The notes beneath the pieces were generated by a model that ran no database searches, was not told where the DNA came from, and saw only the letters and a list, made by a program, of their open reading frames with translations. A stretch of DNA of 7,349 nucleotides from the NCBI GenBank assembly GCA_018817195.1, contig JAHIUL010000221.1, forward strand, positions 1 to 7,349. The letters run 5' to 3'. Origin of the DNA: Candidatus Margulisiibacteriota bacterium. Its GTDB lineage: Bacteria; Margulisbacteria; WOR-1; O2-12-FULL-45-9. Positions 6,095 through 7,349 of this stretch are shown here, one piece after another; position 1 is the stretch's first letter, and each line of letters begins with the position of its first letter. The position numbers and the translations under genes are program-made.

Positions 6095-6772
6095 ATGAGA
6101 AGAATTGTTGCAATCTGCCTGTTATTAATATTTGCTGCTCCTTGTTTTGCTGACCTCGAAGCTAAGAAAGAAGAATATCTTAAAGTTAAAGAATATTTAA
6201 ATACCCTTGATAAAAAGATAGTTGAAGCCAGGCAAAAGCGGCAGATTAATCGATTAGCTGAGCTTAAGGATATTAAAAGAAATGTTATTGCCCGGGCTAA
6301 CAACTTAAAAGCTGAAATTGATAACCCAGGTCCAGCAGCTGCGGTTGAAAAAAAAGCTGAAAAAAAAGCTGCTTCAAATCCCATCCGAGACAGTGTTTTG
6401 ACTAATCCAAATTATTTTGTCAGCGCTGGCTATGGCGGCGGCGCTGTGATGGCTGGTTTTGGCTTTGTAAATCCAGTAATGCCCGGCATGGACCTTGTTC
6501 TTGGATTAAACCTCGGCCTTGGCAATAATGTTACAGTGATAGATGCCGGGGTGGCGACCCAATTTCCTTTTGCTGATAATTATTTGGGCGTAGAGCTTGA
6601 TATGGTCAATTATTCCAATGATGTGTCTGATATCCCTGGATTAAATAAAGTTGAAAAAGGTTTTCGCGCCGGCTTTGGGGTATATGGCGGCAAGAACTTT
6701 GGCCAGCTGGGCGCGCAGCTTGGGTATAATACAGCCCTTGGTTTAACTGCCAAGTTAATATTTAATTTTTAA
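6095..6772 (+). CDS. Secreted protein with coiled coil and C-terminal beta-barrel-like domain
   Basis: This 225-residue protein is not recognised as a named family. It begins with a Sec signal peptide (MRRIVAICLLLIFAAPCFA, likely cut after A19). A lysine/glutamate-rich helical region follows (about 20-75; EAKKEEYLKVKEYLNTLDKK and onward), which reads as a coiled coil. Next is a low-complexity Ala/Lys/Pro linker (about 77-97) with EKKAEKKA. Residues 105-225 alternate glycine and aromatic/hydrophobic residues (for example YFVSAGYGGGAVMAGFGF and FGVYGGKNFGQLGAQLGY) and end in LTAKLIFNF. A C-terminal Phe with alternating hydrophobics resembles the beta-signal recognised by the BAM machinery, so an outer-membrane location is likely. 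The barrel part (about 120 residues) would make only about 8 short strands. It has a strong promoter of its own. It might be a small porin-like or envelope-tethering protein; a glycine-rich periplasmic protein is the alternative. Confidence 0.75.
   Translation: MRRIVAICLLLIFAAPCFADLEAKKEEYLKVKEYLNTLDKKIVEARQKRQINRLAELKDIKRNVIARANNLKAEIDNPGPAAAVEKKAEKKAASNPIRDSVLTNPNYFVSAGYGGGAVMAGFGFVNPVMPGMDLVLGLNLGLGNNVTVIDAGVATQFPFADNYLGVELDMVNYSNDVSDIPGLNKVEKGFRAGFGVYGGKNFGQLGAQLGYNTALGLTAKLIFNF
6347..6370 (+). repeat. Two tandem 12-base units with A8 tracts in the linker
   Basis: The unit GAAAAAAAAGCT occurs twice in exact tandem, encoding EKKA-EKKA between the coiled coil and the barrel. Each unit has a run of eight A residues and contains an in-frame A-AAA-AAA heptamer. 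Loss of one A in the first unit gives an immediate TGA; loss in the second gives a stop 13 codons on. Either would remove the barrel. Confidence 0.85.
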
Positions 6773-6796
6773 AAAAGCGGGGTGATATAAAAGTTG

Positions 6797-6825
6797 TTGA
6801 CAGGATAGCAATGGTGCAATAAAAT
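6797..6825 (+). promoter_or_regulatory. Predicted promoter of the VWA lipoprotein gene
   Basis: A perfect TTGACA (6797-6802) and TAAAAT (6820-6825, five of six matches to TATAAT) are separated by 17 bases in the 103-base gap between the two surface-protein genes. Transcription would start near base 6832, leaving a leader of about 44 bases. No terminator hairpin for the preceding gene is visible in this gap, so read-through may also contribute. Confidence 0.65.
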
Positions 6826-6845
6826 TAGCGCAAGAGGATGAAATT

Positions 6846-6870
6846 TTAAAAGGAGTTAAAAGGAGGAGGA
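6846..6870 (+). promoter_or_regulatory. Tandemly duplicated Shine-Dalgarno region of the VWA lipoprotein gene
   Basis: TTAAAAGGAG occurs twice in direct tandem (6846-6855 and 6856-6865) and is followed by GAGGA, giving AGGAGG at 6861-6866 and again at 6864-6869, nine and six bases before the ATG at 6876. This is a near-perfect ribosome binding site that fixes the start codon. The distal AGGAG at 6851-6855 could serve as a standby site. Confidence 0.8.
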
Positions 6871-6875
6871 AAATT

Positions 6876-7349
6876 ATGTTTAAAAGGTTTGTGTTAGGTT
6901 TATTGGTAATTGGGTTGGTTGGGGCTTCGATTTTTTCGATTGTAATGTCAGGATGCGGGAAGGTAACAACTACGGCGACGGTTACAGATCCGGGAAGATT
7001 GACAACTCCTGAGGTGACCGTGACTTTGACTCCCTCATATTCGGATGGAGAGATCACTTTAAACCTAAGTTCGGTTATTGTTTCCGGGGAAGCGATTGAT
7101 CTCAGCTCAGATATGTTGAATATCTTTGCGGGTAGCGATCCTGCCGCTATTACAGATTGGGGCGAATTAAGTTTCTCAATTATCGAGACCAGCACAGAAA
7201 GAATGCCTGTTGATCTCTGCTTTATTTTGGATAATACTGGCAGCATGGCTAGCCGTATCCAGGCGGTTAAGGATAGCATCTCTGCTTTTACAGCTACATT
7301 AGAAACAGCGGGATTGGATGTGCGGTTTGCGGCTTGCGCTTTTGGAGAT
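6876..7349 (+). CDS. VWA-domain lipoprotein, N-terminal part (3' truncated by window edge)
   Basis: The frame runs 158 codons from an ATG with a very strong ribosome binding site and is still open at the window end. Residues 1-26 form a lipoprotein signal (MFKR, then a hydrophobic stretch) ending in VMSGC, with C27 as the likely lipidated residue. Met at -3 is unusual for a lipobox, but Ser-Gly-Cys fits. Gly at +2 would not retain it at the inner membrane under the E. coli sorting rule. Residues 28-110 are Thr/Ser-rich and beta-like (TTTATVTDPG, EVTVTLTPSYSDGEITLNLS), as in Ig-like or linker regions. A von Willebrand factor A domain then starts: DLCFILDNTGSM (113-124), with a MIDAS-type D119-x-T121-x-S123 metal site, then a helix and the second strand VRFAACAFGD. 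VWA domains bind proteins via a divalent metal, so surface adhesion or complex assembly is plausible. Total length and remaining domains are unknown. Confidence 0.8.
   Translation, partial: MFKRFVLGLLVIGLVGASIFSIVMSGCGKVTTTATVTDPGRLTTPEVTVTLTPSYSDGEITLNLSSVIVSGEAIDLSSDMLNIFAGSDPAAITDWGELSFSIIETSTERMPVDLCFILDNTGSMASRIQAVKDSISAFTATLETAGLDVRFAACAFGD

Noticed and set aside
6010..6384. Minus-strand open frame of 124 codons over the start of the barrel gene
   Set aside because: It is antisense to the signal peptide and coiled coil, covers the divergent promoter and has no family features.
6773..6796. Rho-independent terminator after the barrel gene
   Set aside because: The sequence after the stop has A-runs and a short G-run, but no inverted repeat followed by T residues.
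6755..7279. Minus-strand open frame of 174 codons at the right end
   Set aside because: It lies antisense to the VWA lipoprotein gene, which has a promoter, a strong ribosome site, a lipobox and a MIDAS motif. The antisense translation shows no recognisable motif and has no ribosome site.
1..7349. CRISPR array, insertion sequence, tRNA or rRNA gene
   Set aside because: No regularly spaced repeats, no transposase-like protein or terminal inverted repeats, and no cloverleaf or rRNA-like segment were found. Nearly all bases are in recognised coding genes.

Overview
The window is a compact, gene-dense stretch of a bacterial chromosome, moderately AT-rich, with almost no non-coding DNA apart from two gaps of about 100 bases. 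Nothing in it looks like a mobile element, a CRISPR array, or an rRNA or tRNA gene. The last two genes point to a diderm (outer-membrane) bacterium: a secreted beta-barrel-like protein ending in an aromatic residue, and a lipoprotein. A GuaB3-type IMP dehydrogenase homologue sits beside guaA, and the order alaS-ruvX-mltG is preserved. GuaB3 is best known from Actinobacteria and Cyanobacteria, so a lineage near Cyanobacteria/Melainabacteria/Margulisbacteria (for example a WOR-1/Saganbacteria-like candidate phylum) would fit. This placement is a low-confidence inference.

Layout. (1) Bases 1-2204, plus strand: the 3' end of alaS (alanyl-tRNA synthetase), ruvX/yqgF (RNase H-fold nuclease) and mltG (membrane-anchored endolytic murein transglycosylase). 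The genes are joined by two ATGA start/stop overlaps, so they look translationally coupled and co-transcribed from a promoter left of the window. (2) Bases 2211-5990, minus strand: a four-gene unit read right to left. It starts with a small YgiT-type zinc-finger protein, then a membrane-anchored HtrA-like serine protease without a PDZ domain, then guaB3, then guaA. Junctions are a 4-base overlap, a 14-base gap carrying a good Shine-Dalgarno site, and a 1-base overlap. guaB3 and guaA are the two steps IMP to XMP to GMP, provided GuaB3 is a true IMP dehydrogenase. The first two genes have no obvious link to purine synthesis. The two operons converge with only six G residues between the stop codons. 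(3) Bases 5991-6094: a divergent control region with two near-consensus sigma-70-type promoters that share one -35 element. (4) Bases 6095-6772, plus strand: a secreted coiled-coil plus beta-barrel protein. (5) Bases 6876-7349, plus strand: the start of a lipoprotein with a von Willebrand factor A (VWA) domain, with its own promoter and a very strong Shine-Dalgarno region, cut by the window edge.

Most of the window is housekeeping. The parts that deserve a second look are the shared -35 divergent promoter, the orphan zinc finger leading a protease/GMP operon, the PDZ-less protease, in-frame A-rich slippery heptamers (at the ruvX/mltG junction and in the linker of the barrel protein), and the barrel/VWA cell-surface pair. 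I did not find convincing evidence of a wholly new defence or mobile system.
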